From Thereva unica (Eukaryota > Arthropoda > Insecta > Diptera > Therevidae), in assembly GCA_949987705.1 (NCBI GenBank), contig OX465282.1, positions 69,561,922 to 69,625,921 on the forward strand: DNA of 64,000 nt, in the 5' to 3' direction. The translations under genes were made by a program, and so were the position numbers. Positions 47,101-51,680 of the stretch are shown one piece after another; the stretch's first letter is position 1; the number at the start of each line of letters is the position of its first letter. Under the pieces are notes generated by a model. That model had not been told where the DNA came from. It saw only the letters and a list, made by a program, of their open reading frames with translations, and ran no database searches.

Positions 47101-49900
47101 AAAGGTTAGCGACATACGATTAGGTTTTTCCCGGGCCGGGTTTTTTGTGCAAAATCGAACACAAGGAATTAGGTTAGCCGCGACATACGTTAAGGTTAGA
47201 ACCGAATCGGCTTCGGAACCAAAAAGAATGTAAACTCGGGGTAAAACCTAATCGTATCTCGCTAGCCTAAACCTGTTTTCTTTATTGAATTGCTGGGATT
47301 TTATGCTATTATTATGCAATAGTGCATTGCAGTATTAAAATTGATCGTCCAGCCCCTGCTCCAAAAATGTAATTGCAATGATGGTATATGCAAGAAATTC
47401 AGAAGATCAAATGGCGGAAAATGAAAAAACCTAAATAGTGGTGATTACTTGACGCGGGATTATTTAAAGTGTTGAGAAGTAACATACATTTTTCTACAAA
47501 GCAAAAGTTGAGATTGTTAAGTATTTTTTTTAATACAAAATGAATTAATGAAAATTAGTACAAAAAAACCAATAACTATCTACTGCGCGTTTCTTGCAAG
47601 AATAAAATTGCAATGCCGATAAAACTCTGGCATTCAAAATTTCAAATTGCAATTGCTGACAAGTTGATCGTCTGGCCCCAGGTAACATAATTGGGCTCAT
47701 ACATTTTCAAACAATTTATTCCGCTCATTTCGGTTCGGTTACATGTTCATGCCTTAAGAATAGGAATGAGCATTGAATTGGTATAATTGGAGTTCATAAA
47801 ATAAGAGGCGAAATTTTCCTACATAATCCAGCCAACAAATTGGCGAATTATTAGTTTCATTTCAAAATAATAATTTACACGATAATGGTTAGTACTAATT
47901 TCTATTTAAATAATGCAATGTTATCTAAAGTTAATCAGAAACTCCGCCGTCGATTGGTCCCAAGCCCAGGGTGTGAAAGGAGGAGGGTGGTCGACATGCC
48001 GAATTGACCAGAAAATGGCAAACCAAAGAAACTAGGCAAGAAACCGCATTTTTCAAAGCGGCGCCGACAGCGGCGTGTTCGTTGCGGGGACGTTCCGCTC
48101 GAACCGCTAGCTAACGGATCAAAGAAGAAGAAAAGTTAACCAGAAATAATAAAAATAATGATTTAATTTTATGTAAAATTTAGAATTGATATACTTTGCA
48201 GCTGTCTGGATACCATAAAAGTAAACACTTTAATATCTTAATAAAAACCCAGGATAGAATATTTTGCATCTTAATAGAAGAAAACTGAATCTTTATGATC
48301 TTCTAAGTAATGCAATTCTGATAGCAGCGTTTTGAGCCCCAGAGATTTTTTATTTCAGCCTGGGAAATTTTCTGCACTTGAAAACAACAAACGCTTAAAA
48401 ATACCGCTCAAAGATATAAATTGCTGTAACCCTTTCATAAATAGAAATTGGCTGTGTCATACAACGCCAAGATATACCCTATACCCTAACCCTGCCTTTT
48501 GTTTTTAAATGGAAGGAATTAAAAAAGATGTTGATTTTAATACAAAAATCAAAAGGCAGCAATTCAATTCAACACGTACAGTGAATTTATTCTGATAAAA
48601 AGCGTTATGTAGTTGCTCGGATCGAATGGCTTCCTAGTTCCAAATTTAATCGAGTGCTCTGGTTATATTTTTTTTTAATTAGAGATATATGCAATACTAG
48701 TAGATGTCTACGAGGACTTGAGTAAGGCCTATCCTAAAGGTCCCGTAGGGCAAGTCTAAATTAGTTTGTCATCGGCATTTTGCCCTTGGTGAGTCGGGTA
48801 CACTAAATCAAGTAACCCTTGTTTAGATCCCGAGTCATCGGGCTTCAAAAATGCACGCATGACGCGAATGTTCTTAACGATCGGATTTAAACATTCGATA
48901 ACGTTTAGTACTAATTCTTAATTAAATATGTAATACATGTATCAAAGCTTACCAAATAAACCCATGAAACAAAAGTACTGTTATTCAAGTATGTCAGATT
49001 TTAAATTGATATTCTAATAGTATTAATATTTACTAAAAGTGCTTTTAAAGAAAAAGTATGTAATAGTTGGTTTGCGAGGGTTTGGCGACTGTTTTGTAGT
49101 AAATTATTTCAAAGCTGATTTCTTTTGAAATCCAACGTTTTTAAAGACCACGCGTGGATTGTCCTAATTGAATTATACATCATGTCACTACGTTATTTAG
49201 CCATTTTTGTAGGTTTAGCAATTCATTGTTGAGATTGTATAACTGAAAAAAATAATAATTTCTGATATTGATTAAAATCAACTTCATTTAACTTTTGTAT
49301 GATTCATGGTAACGCCTTAAATTGAGGTATTATTCTTGCATGACAATTATCTGATCTAAAAATAAATTTTTCGGTGGTCAAATTCTAATTGAGAAAACTT
49401 TCTAAATTTATAACTAGCATACTTCAATGACTATATCAACTATCCAAGATGACGAATAGATTGAACAAATAGCTTAAAGAGATCTCTCGCGAGTTTACAT
49501 GTTTAATTGCAATAAACCTGGCATGTTTATTGAAGTTTACATGAAAAAATCGATAAATCCCTATCATGGCAGTAAGACACTTAAAATATAAAATTTTCTA
49601 CTGAGTTTAAAATCATACATCGAAAGTAAGTTTGGAATCCTTTTCTTCCTCCTTATAGAATTCAATGTTCATTGTGATGAGTCCTTGGTTATAGAATCTA
49701 ATTGTGATGAGAACTAAATTATCTTCAGACAAAATACAAAGGTATCCATCCTCCGTGAGCATATCGTAGACGAACTTTAGCTGTGGAAAGATGTTTTCCA
49801 GTTCTGCGCGAAATAATTTTACAACATCGCTACGCAATGAATCGTCACCGATTGTGCTAGCTTCAACTGAGAAATCAAATAATATTGTATTAACTGCCAT
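10609..49900 (-). CDS. Sms: Spermine synthase, whole gene (exons 1-4)
   Basis: The enzyme transfers an aminopropyl group from decarboxylated S-adenosylmethionine to spermidine to give spermine in the cytosol. Coding exons are 49619-49900, 11526-11634, 11243-11365 and 10609-11192; they join in phases 0, 1 and 1 into 365 residues, essentially the length of vertebrate SMS. The N-terminal domain (1-94) is the S-adenosylmethionine-decarboxylase-like fold typical of spermine rather than spermidine synthases. Next come HSKTLGNMLIL, DVDLIYTETLMQRG, the nucleotide-binding GGGDG (201-205), acidic VMLEID and the catalytic segment DYVFGDLTDIPIS (Asp279). All splice sites are GT-AG. The distance from exon 1 to exon 2 is about 38 kb and is filled with transposons. 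It is divergent from INPP5E. The assignment of exon 1 to exons 2-4 is inferred from family structure and matching phase. Confidence 0.88.
11243..11365 (-). CDS. Sms: Sms exon 3
   Basis: 123 bp between a TTTTTCAG acceptor and a GTATTA donor. It encodes DERIIEYDIDKVLFDKRSEF and HSKTLGNMLILDELQ. It enters and leaves in phase 1, joining exon 4 to read LQNIADVDLIYTE. Confidence 0.9.
11526..11634 (-). CDS. Sms: Sms exon 2 (proximal version)
   Basis: 109 bp, phase 0 in and phase 1 out; acceptor TTATTAG and donor GTAATT. It encodes CKRLENTLAKKIKSL, then VLPAIKRGDLARYFPSSD. It is homologous to the second version at 42071-42182. Confidence 0.88.
11635..12337. other. 3' end of Sms intron 1
   Basis: AT-rich intron sequence. 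Near 12155-12324, CTACTATAGGCC and GGCCTTATAGTAG face each other around a GCTGCTG-rich core, a possible 170-bp MITE without a clear target duplication. Confidence 0.4.
12625..12810. mobile_element. MITE, 186 bp (GGCCCCTGTGCTG family)
   Basis: Inverted ends match over about 26 bp (GGCCCCTGTGCTGAATGTCG at left). TAT flanks both sides (12622-12624 and 12811-12813). It interrupts the Harbinger sequence, whose uninterrupted form is visible at 45720-45735. A G-run lies at about 12673-12682. Confidence 0.8.
12811..13030 (-). pseudogene. Harbinger transposase N-terminal fragment
   Basis: Minus-strand reading gives LLDSSSLIRRLRRRHTSHRR, a VHKIYLTREEFSEFRYIMAD block and FHGYLCMNKETFEY. The pattern (Arg-rich start, then a Tyr/Phe-x-M-x-x-x-T/E-F-E block) is the N-terminus of PIF/Harbinger DDE transposases. 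It ends where the 186-bp MITE is inserted and the catalytic part is absent. It is closely related to the fragment at 45535-45790. Confidence 0.7.
13059..13345 (+). mobile_element. tRNA-derived SINE, 5' part
   Basis: Head and body match the SINE at 8540-9027, with the same A-box, B-box GGTTCGAATCC and CCTTCGCC body. It breaks off at GTAGGTGG (13345), where the BEL LTR begins; the rest of the SINE is not found after the BEL element. Confidence 0.85.
13346..14072 (+). repeat. BEL 5' LTR with long inverted ends
   Basis: 727 bp, TGTTCACTGCC...GGCAGTGAACA. The first about 133 bp (13346-13478) are the reverse complement of the last about 133 bp (13940-14072), with an unrelated core of about 460 bp between. 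Transcripts or single strands could therefore form a long stem. No 3' LTR is left for age comparison. Confidence 0.8.
13346..19221 (+). mobile_element. BEL/Pao LTR retrotransposon, 3' truncated
   Basis: 5' LTR 13346-14072, a primer-binding site starting TGGTCCTTCGAGCCGG at 14075, and one long gag-pol frame from 14353. Homology to BEL polyproteins stops at about 19221, after the integrase core. No 3' LTR was found downstream, so the 3' end was lost by deletion. It is inserted into the SINE at 13059-13345 within Sms intron 1, in the antisense orientation to Sms. Confidence 0.85.
14353..19368 (+). pseudogene. BEL/Pao gag-pol polyprotein, truncated
   Basis: The frame is 1671 codons, intact up to the deletion. 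In order: coiled start (1-110); gag region with the LPRFDGSLEKWHAF motif (about 135); Cys/His knuckles beginning CPVCRSSH and CHNCLGPNHVSNEC; aspartic protease IVDTGSSRNF (about 478); reverse transcriptase with VVFDASA, LTGDIEKMYLQ and catalytic YVDD (about 885); RNase H starting GFCDASEKAYGA; integrase with an H-H-C-C zinc region (CVRCAR) and a DDE core (GVDYCGP, SDNGTNFVG, GLWEAAVK). The last 50 or so codons are unrelated sequence read past the breakpoint, and the C-terminal BEL domain is missing. A single open frame this long implies recent insertion. Confidence 0.9.
19222..19510. other. Unassigned sequence between BEL breakpoint and hAT element
   Basis: No similarity to BEL 3' sequence, SINE remainder or other repeats in the window was seen. 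It may be the intron sequence joined by the deletion that removed the BEL 3' end. Confidence 0.35.
19604..19989. mobile_element. MITE, 386 bp, inside the hAT element
   Basis: Inverted ends GGGGTTATCCTGGAATGCGA (left) and TCGCATTCCAGGATAACCCC (right), about 28 bp matching. CAG flanks both sides (19601-19603 and 19990-19992). Confidence 0.75.
20294..20423 (+). repeat. Gypsy 5' LTR
   Basis: 130 bp, TGTCATATGG...TCATCACA, followed directly by the primer-binding site. Contains AATAAA near 20341. Confidence 0.93.
20708..24067 (+). CDS. Gypsy gag-pol polyprotein (frameshifted near 3' end)
   Basis: 1119 codons. Gag occupies about the first 200 residues. Two Cys/His knuckles follow (CPRCGTQHSYQRC and CESCGIRGHFKEMC, about 198-231), then a very basic linker, aspartic protease KLDTGAECNVV (about 315), reverse transcriptase with FTKLDCKKGFWQIKV, LPFGISSAPEVF and the catalytic AMDDI variant (about 578), RNase H VDASSTAMGACL with TDHKPLE, an integrase zinc region (HTGHAG...CSVCQ) and a DDE core (SDVFH, SDGGPQYSS, FAERSV). 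The stop at 24065 results from a one-base change in an A-run near 24026-24033, and the frame continues in the next phase. The wording fits the mag clade. Confidence 0.9.
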   Translation: MSIKPPKPLLVNSDIDMSNEWSEWLEMYENYFIAAKIGEESEDIQTSNFLAIIGREALRVINNLDMTPAEKKVLATIKLKLTEHFVPERNKTYERYQFHRIKQQQNESFESFLQKLQTQIKKCSYGTKAEEFTMDQIVLGIYSEATRQKLWTEENLTLEKTKKICRAAESASKQISELSEGGGQPSVNVNAIDRDKVFNCPRCGTQHSYQRCPAFYKRCESCGIRGHFKEMCRSHRKMKKEEKGRRSKKHTKNKKTKEVNYIESESEKESSEEAFYVGSVVQERNKEKYLTVNSINERWSTKIKVGNKQLKVKLDTGAECNVVSETEALRLKAKIRKSLTKRIIAYNKKALKVIGEVKLECETKDKKRKVIFKVVKEDVSSILGAETSENLGFVVRVNCIDENQLGCCNNFEYDIDFIENPKFKIIPARRIPHALRIKVKKELDSMTKLRVIEPITEPTPAVSPMVIINKADKIRICMDPTELNKNIKRRHYPLKTVEEIAAKVRNAKYFTKLDCKKGFWQIKVTEATSKYLTFATPWGRYRYLRLPFGISSAPEVFSEIMNRTLNGIGNCEVAMDDIFIYAETRSELESTTKQVIERLTQAGFTLNKEKCAFNQTSVKFLGHIFTQKGYKADNDKIKAIKQLKTPSNVKELQRLLGMVNYLGKFIPNMSELTKPLRILLHKDVEWFWDVEQQQAVENIKKTLTKAPVLKYYDVNKKVKLSVDASSTAMGACLIQDDRPVAYATRAFTTAQQNYPQIEKEAMAIKFACTKFHEYVYGKQLEVETDHKPLETIFKKPLQNAPLRLQKILWDVLQYSPSVKYIKGTQIPIADTLSRDCQPTEIEEEKQYAVNIVLAMTDEAEQRFIKATEKDFELQALKEVVLHGWPELDDKLPKAIKKYATFKEEITYERGLLFKAHKVIVPEAEIAKVIRQVHTGHAGITKSLARARSSLYWHGQTNDIKNYVERCSVCQRTQRSKVHEPLIIKSIPEYPFQRASSDVFHFKGEDFLLIADHYSGFIDVRKMKSSTSSEAILFFKQWFSVHGIPEVLESDGGPQYSSRKFAEFAKEWGFKHCMSSPQYPRSNGFAERSVQTVKNLMKQAYLDDTDVYKSTTNVEKYTTQ
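24034..24653 (+). CDS. Gypsy integrase C-terminus in the shifted frame
   Basis: Continues the integrase (from LLMLRNTPRSEM onward), with an SH3-like stretch FKELKIGDKVRMKT and a Ser/Lys-rich tail ending TRSGRAVKPIVKYDPS. It lies one base out of phase with the main frame, so the element cannot make a full integrase without frameshifting. Only a single lesion was seen. Confidence 0.85.
24835..24964 (+). repeat. Gypsy 3' LTR
   Basis: 130 bp; no difference from the 5' LTR was found by eye. Preceded by an A-rich tract ending AGAAGGGGGA. Confidence 0.93.
25062..26438. mobile_element. Two tandem units of an inverted-repeat element
   Basis: Unit A (25062-about 25414) and unit B (about 25415-26438) carry the same sequence: TTTATTACCCCCATACACAA, then ACCGGTTTTTnAG(A/G)CAAGGG, then GGTCTGCGAAAACTATGAG. 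The pair is bounded by GTGCAAG and CTTGCAC with CATGG outside both ends (25057-25061 and 26439-26443). Unit B is split by the foldback element at 25584-26268. Internal blocks are shared with the MITE at 1434-1811. Confidence 0.65.
25584..26268. mobile_element. Foldback element, 685 bp
   Basis: Begins CATAACCTTCTATATAGAAA and ends with its complement; ACTCGGG flanks both sides (25577-25583 and 26269-26275). The arms extend nearly to the centre: for example AGTGAAATAATTATG near 25703 pairs with CATAATTATTTCACT near 26114, and GTGAAAGAAAGTGCTAAAG near 25931 pairs with CTTTAGCACTTTCTTTCAC near 26042. The unsplit sequence is visible in the neighbouring unit A. Confidence 0.8.
26858..27210. mobile_element. 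MITE, about 353 bp
   Basis: Inverted ends TGGCCAGTTTCACACGAGCC and, from the right, TGGCCAGTTACACACGGGCC, with similarity continuing to about 45 bp. The GGCTCGTGTGAAA motif recurs internally near 27108. No convincing target duplication. Confidence 0.65.
27211..28183. other. Unassigned intron sequence
   Basis: No recognisable gene. A segment near 27315 (GTAGCAGGAATGTAGCGCTTCC) resembles 63642-63662, pointing to an uncharacterised low-copy repeat. Confidence 0.35.
28184..28850 (-). pseudogene. Decayed LINE fragment (same family as 58780-60191)
   Basis: Aligns with 59281-59860 of the downstream LINE: TCTAACCACGCCATGG, GGTCTTTGGCTAATGTCACGCC, the region behind the FADD motif, and the CTGGGAACACCGGCAGAAAT stretch that corresponds to the GVPQGS block. 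Many indels and stops. Minus strand. Confidence 0.7.
28851..29742. other. Unassigned intron sequence
   Basis: AT-rich; no element ends or coding similarity recognised. Confidence 0.35.
29743..30172 (+). mobile_element. Harbinger-type MITE (AGCCTGAACTAC family), copy 1
   Basis: Ends AGCCTGAACTACATTGAAAA and complement, continuing into CAGTGCAGTGCAGCACTGCG on both arms; TAA flanks (29740-29742 and 30173-30175). The interior at 29957-30060 encodes a degraded frame starting MDD-stop-KLIELVRNKDFLDNKSHRDY, the signature of a MADF DNA-binding domain such as autonomous Harbinger elements carry as a second gene. Confidence 0.85.
30310..31030 (+). pseudogene. Tc1/IS630-type transposase remnant
   Basis: Pieces in frame with stops between them: a helix-turn-helix-like start (NPRITLKELEQKFEKNHQIV, 30433-30492), the first catalytic block IYTDKTNFNLFISRRKGGSK, GCKGANVHVIGCIGKMGLVH, then FVDHQLLRIGPHSPMFNAIE with the catalytic Glu in AIEHAWS near 30990. 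The segment holding the second catalytic Asp is deleted. The motifs are those of DDE_3/Tc1-like transposases. It is dead. Confidence 0.75.
31031..31800. other. Unassigned; low-complexity poly-T/A stretches
   Basis: Includes a locally repetitive segment (31375-31450) in which TTCAAATTGTTTGT/A-like units recur, and ACCGACTTCAAAAAAATAGG near 31501, a motif shared with the foldback element at 34308. Confidence 0.4.
31806..33235 (+). pseudogene. Jockey-like LINE, C-terminal part and 3' UTR
   Basis: Encodes the tail of a reverse transcriptase protein: YSDDWKLKINVSKCESILFR, a frameshift near 32030, then AALDKANKAFDMTKRLFYSR, RPILTYGCPVWFN and a long terminal region ending YWWLGV and stop (32695-32697). 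The wording fits Jockey-type LINEs (post-RT region). The 3' UTR contains two diverged copies of a block of about 130-180 bp (about 32826-33008 and 33025-33157), each running from CGAGCT through a CGTCG-CTGGACG centre to CCCAGATAGT/CCGGATAGT. 5' truncated. Confidence 0.8.
33236..34307. other. Unassigned intron sequence
   Basis: Contains AAGATGGCGGTTCCAAGATGGC near 33535 and AAAATGGCGGC near 33659, a phrase repeated elsewhere in the window (35625, 46028), suggesting old DNA-transposon debris. No gene. Confidence 0.35.
34308..34653. mobile_element. Foldback MITE with ACCGACTTC ends, about 346 bp
   Basis: The left arm TTTAAAAACCGACTTC...GCCGCACAAAATGCACAAAA...CATTAATCCAATCAGAATGG pairs with the right arm over roughly 100 bp with few differences, leaving a spacer of about 110 bp. 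No clear target duplication because the flanks are A/T homopolymers. Confidence 0.75.
34654..37298. other. Unassigned intron sequence
   Basis: No gene or clear element ends. At 35760-35820 a segment with GGGGCTGCGAGTTCGATCC has a B-box-like core and could be a SINE or tRNA relic. A second copy of the AAGATGGCGGCC phrase is at 35625. Confidence 0.35.
38193..38660. mobile_element. Harbinger-type MITE, 468 bp, copy 1
   Basis: Ends AGCCTGTTCGCTTACTTAAA and, from the right, AGCCTGTTCGTTTACTCAAA. TCTAA occurs directly outside both ends (38188-38192 and 38661-38665). Subterminal GGGATCCCTCGGGATCCCGA. By eye, indistinguishable from the copy at 38804. Confidence 0.85.
38661..39399 (+). pseudogene. 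Unrecognised coding remnant split by the second MITE
   Basis: A reading frame before the MITE (38671-38801, containing KEEDNIYIIEKSSEGMQSIE and AAVIPGISKIVKYIIF) continues in the same phase after it (39276-39395, containing GEELTAYSKFIKPTFEQIYG then DDSSDDDVPLSNL and a stop). Removing the MITE and one CAA repeat restores continuity. The acidic Ser/Asp tail suggests a transposase or nuclear protein, but the family was not recognised. Confidence 0.55.
38804..39271. mobile_element. Harbinger-type MITE, 468 bp, copy 2
   Basis: Same length, orientation and, as far as could be read, same sequence as copy 1, 611 bp away. A probable 3-bp duplication is CAA (38799-38801 and 39273-39275). Confidence 0.85.
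40193..40664 (-). pseudogene. hAT transposase fragment
   Basis: Minus-strand reading gives YELERLVDLNILKYLKPNVE, then ELCKINANLITSVATLMFIF and ESVGREFFISLKRRLRN, resembling the helical insertion region of hAT transposases upstream of the dimerisation domain. A downstream frame ends in an Asp/Ser-rich stretch. The DDE motifs are not present. Confidence 0.5.
40790..42070. other. Unassigned intron sequence
   Basis: AT-rich; no element or gene recognised up to the alternative Sms exon. Confidence 0.35.
42071..42182 (-). CDS. Sms: Second version of Sms exon 2 (exon 2')
   Basis: 112 bp on the minus strand, acceptor AAATTACAG, donor GTCAGA. Encodes NIKALENVLRKKLNS then KYLPPIKRGGKIDVYLTST. It aligns throughout with exon 2 at 11526-11634 (LENTLAKKIKSL, VLPAIKRGDLARYFPSS), and its LPPI-x-RGG-x-ID-x-Y pattern is the one I recall for vertebrate spermine synthase. 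It enters in phase 0 and leaves in phase 1, exactly like exon 2, so it could be spliced between exons 1 and 3 in its place. Using both would break the frame. It could be an alternative exon or the relic of a partial gene duplication; the donor is not optimal. Confidence 0.7.
42319..42743 (-). other. Open stretch, unrecognised, F-box-like
   Basis: Two overlapping minus-strand frames cover the segment. One contains KYNKILAIGCVRILQLKAEN; the other contains FSNIVLREKIFNYLAPIKFK, which has the spacing of an F-box helix (LRExIFxYLxPxxxxK). No start or splice sites are convincing. It may be a pseudogene in the Sms intron. Confidence 0.3.
42744..43484. other. Unassigned intron sequence
   Basis: Short tandem duplication TTAATTCTAATTGGTACT near 42853-42890; otherwise nothing recognised. 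Confidence 0.35.
43485..43697. mobile_element. MITE, 213 bp (GGCCCCTGTGCTG family)
   Basis: Same ends as the MITE at 12625-12810: GGCCCCTGTGCTGAATGTCG at left, and a right end shortened to GCACAGGGCC. The interior shares CTAGAGTGGAAGTGCTAAGT. No clean target duplication. Confidence 0.7.
44237..44660. mobile_element. MITE, 424 bp (AGCCGTGTTTTTTTAATGAAC)
   Basis: Inverted ends AGCCGTGTTTTTTTAATGAA and complement; GAT flanks both sides (44234-44236 and 44661-44663). The 3-bp duplication and AGCC start suggest PIF/Harbinger. It splits the LINE frame at 43800-45320. Confidence 0.8.
44741..45160 (+). mobile_element. Harbinger-type MITE (AGCCTGAACTAC family), copy 2
   Basis: Same family as 29743-30172, with ends AGCCTGAACTACATTGAAAA on both arms; TTT flanks both sides (44738-44740 and 45161-45163). 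The interior again starts a MADF-like frame (MDNEKLIELMRNK, 44957 onward) that soon breaks. Confidence 0.85.
45535..45790 (+). pseudogene. Harbinger transposase N-terminal fragment
   Basis: LLDSSSLIRRLRRR, then RSIYLTKDEIGELHYIIGMA, LNNEPGLFHGYLCMNKETIE and IRPCVDGHVSD. One in-frame stop lies near 45591. Closely similar to the fragment at 12811-13030; the catalytic DDE region is absent from both. Confidence 0.7.
45892..46781. mobile_element. Transib-like MITE with CACAGTG ends, 890 bp
   Basis: Ends CACAGTGGTCTGAAATCCCC and, from the right, CACAGTGGTCTGGAATCCCC; 33 of 35 terminal bases match. It is flanked by CGTCG on both sides (45887-45891 and 46782-46786). A 5-bp GC-rich duplication and a CACxxTG terminus are the marks of Transib, the RAG1-related superfamily; the heptamer here equals the V(D)J heptamer. 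The empty site is confirmed by the homologous Harbinger copy (12475-12480). It contains a duplicated block (45963-46060 and 46077-46160). No transposase. Confidence 0.85.
47103..47272. mobile_element. MITE, about 170 bp
   Basis: Inverted arms GGTTAGCGACATACGATTAGG (first 20 bases) and, from the right, GGCTAGCGAGATACGATTAG; a third related motif GGTTAGCCGCGACATACGTT lies inside at about 47172-47191. Boundaries approximate. Confidence 0.6.
47940..48137 (+). repeat. Unclassified repeat, copy 1
   Basis: About 200 bp (AAACTCCGCCGTCG ... AAAGAAGAAGAAAAG) matches 63150-63391 at roughly 75-80 percent in the same orientation. Conserved blocks include CCAGGGTGTGAAAGGAGG, TGCCGAATTGACCAGAA and ACCGCATTTTTC. 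It is GC-richer than its surroundings. Not assigned to any family. Confidence 0.6.
48138..49618. other. 5' part of Sms intron 1
   Basis: The segment 48700-48880 resembles, in degraded form, the LINE RNase H tail at 44120-44220 (CAAGTAACCCTTGT...GGGCTTCAAA). Otherwise unassigned. Confidence 0.4.
49619..49900 (-). CDS. Sms: Sms exon 1 (N-terminal dimerisation domain)
   Basis: Minus strand, 282 bp, 94 codons starting MAVNTILFDFSVEAS; a Met six codons upstream is also possible but has no family support. It contains DGYLCILSEDNLVLITIRFY and QGLITMNIEFYKEEE, the pattern of the spermine-synthase N-terminal domain. The donor GTATGA follows the TFD codons in phase 0, compatible with exon 2 or 2'. Confidence 0.85.
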
Positions 49901-50820
49901 TTTTATTAAAATTTTCACTGATCCCGAGTTCTAAATACCGTTGCACCTCACTCGCGCCGGGAAAGATTACAAGTATAGACAGCTGCAGTACTGTTGCAGC
50001 GGCTTATATTTTCTTCAGACCAGCAATTGTCAGCTGTTTAGAAATTGCTCAGTGAAAAATAGGTGGACATATATTGAATTGAGATTAATATGATATTAGA
50101 ACGCTCCCATTATAAGAATGGATTTATATTTTATTTAGAAAGGTAATCATAATCGGAAAGTAGCCGATGTAAATATACTGCAATAAATACATTCTACCTT
50201 TAAAATTAATTTCATGGCTCACCACCAGGTGAAGTTCCTTACCAAAAAAATTTCCCCTATTTATCCCAGCAGCTGATGTAAAAATTATCCGTTCTAGCAT
50301 TTGACTGTTGACAGCTACTAGTTAAGAGTTCGGGGAGTTGTGATGGGCTTGTGTCTTATTAAAAATTATTTTTGTTCCCTTTTATTACATAAACAATCAA
50401 AATGTGATAACCTAACTTCAAAAGTTTCAGTTATATCCTTAAATTATTCTATAAGTTCGACGGTTCTGTGTGCGGTGTCTTGAATAGAAATCTGTGATTA
50501 AAGTTAACAAAATTTTGATCGATTACCCGATATAGAAATGCAGGGAAGGGCCTAAAAGACTAACTTTTCCATTGATTTTGGGCTATACTAGTAATAAGAT
50601 CAAACTATAACAGTATTTATAGTTGGACAATAAAGCAAGCTAAATGATGCATACTATTTTTAACAAGAATATCTCACTGCGTTCCGTTGATCCCACTTCA
50701 AGGCAAGGCCTTTATGATTTGGGATAAAATTTATTGAAGAATAAAGATATTAAAAGCAAGGCTTAAAATATTCTAGTCAAGTCGTGATATTTTTAGAAAT
50801 TCTAAGTTATTTATAATTAT
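49901..50820. promoter_or_regulatory. Shared promoter region of Sms and INPP5E
   Basis: About 920 bp between divergent start codons. No transposon was recognised inside. It must hold both 5' leaders and promoters. No TATA box was firmly identified. Confidence 0.55.
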
Positions 50821-51680
50821 ATGATGTCTAATGCAGAGAGTGATTGTGACGAACGATTCGGTTCTGCTGGAAGATCTAAAAAGGGTTTATTTGGTGGTCT
50901 ATGGCCGAAGAGATCTACAAAAGTTGAACCCCATCCATTAACCGATACTGCTTCGTCCTCTGATACAGAGAAGCGAACACCCAATGTGGGCTTTGCGAAA
51001 AACTCCCCATTAAAGCGAATTAAAAGGCAACACAATAATTCTAGTCATACATGTAATGATAAGTCCCGTCCGTGTAGTATTAAGAAAAATATTAATAGTA
51101 ATAATAATCGGTTTAGTCATCAGTTCAGCCTCTGCTGTTCAATAGATCATAAGCCCCAGACCCCACCAGTTAGTGTACGTTACAATTCCCTTCCCGAAAG
51201 TGTCAATACACGAGAGAAACTTGTGATTAATTTATATGAAAACCCGGCCCCACTGGCCGAGACATCTGAATGCAACAGCGCACCTGAGACTCCTATGAAC
51301 GGGAAAAACTCATCTTTTAATTCACACAGTTCCCCATCAACAAACTCAGTCCAAAGTACTCAAAGTGACGTGCAGCCAAGATCGATTGCAATTACGGCAT
51401 GCCGGTCACGTTTACGATTGAAACTTTTGCCTCCAGGGAAGACCATAGTGGGAGTTGACAGTCAAGCGGGTGGAGATACTGTTAAGGAACAACACTTATC
51501 ATCGCCAAATATCTCAACGCAACCAGCGATTACTAAGGATGCTGGCAATGCACGTTCCGTGTCACATGAAGGAATACAAAGCATTCATCGCACACAGGCA
51601 ACTGCTGATTCTCTAGCGCGCCAAGCATTGATGGCTGCCCAAGTTCTTAGTTTGATACCTACTGAAAAGGCACGAGAAAG
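50821..51680 (+). CDS. INPP5E: INPP5E exon 1
   Basis: Starts ATGATG; encodes the basic, Ser-rich N-terminus ([18 protein letters not shown], then [20 protein letters not shown]) and ends in phase 2 at the donor GTAAAA (51681). A second Met follows the first directly. Confidence 0.9.

Noticed and set aside
10609..49900. Two tandem Sms genes
   Set aside because: Only one exon 1, one exon 3 and one exon 4 were found; only exon 2 is doubled, so a single gene with an alternative or relic exon is simpler.
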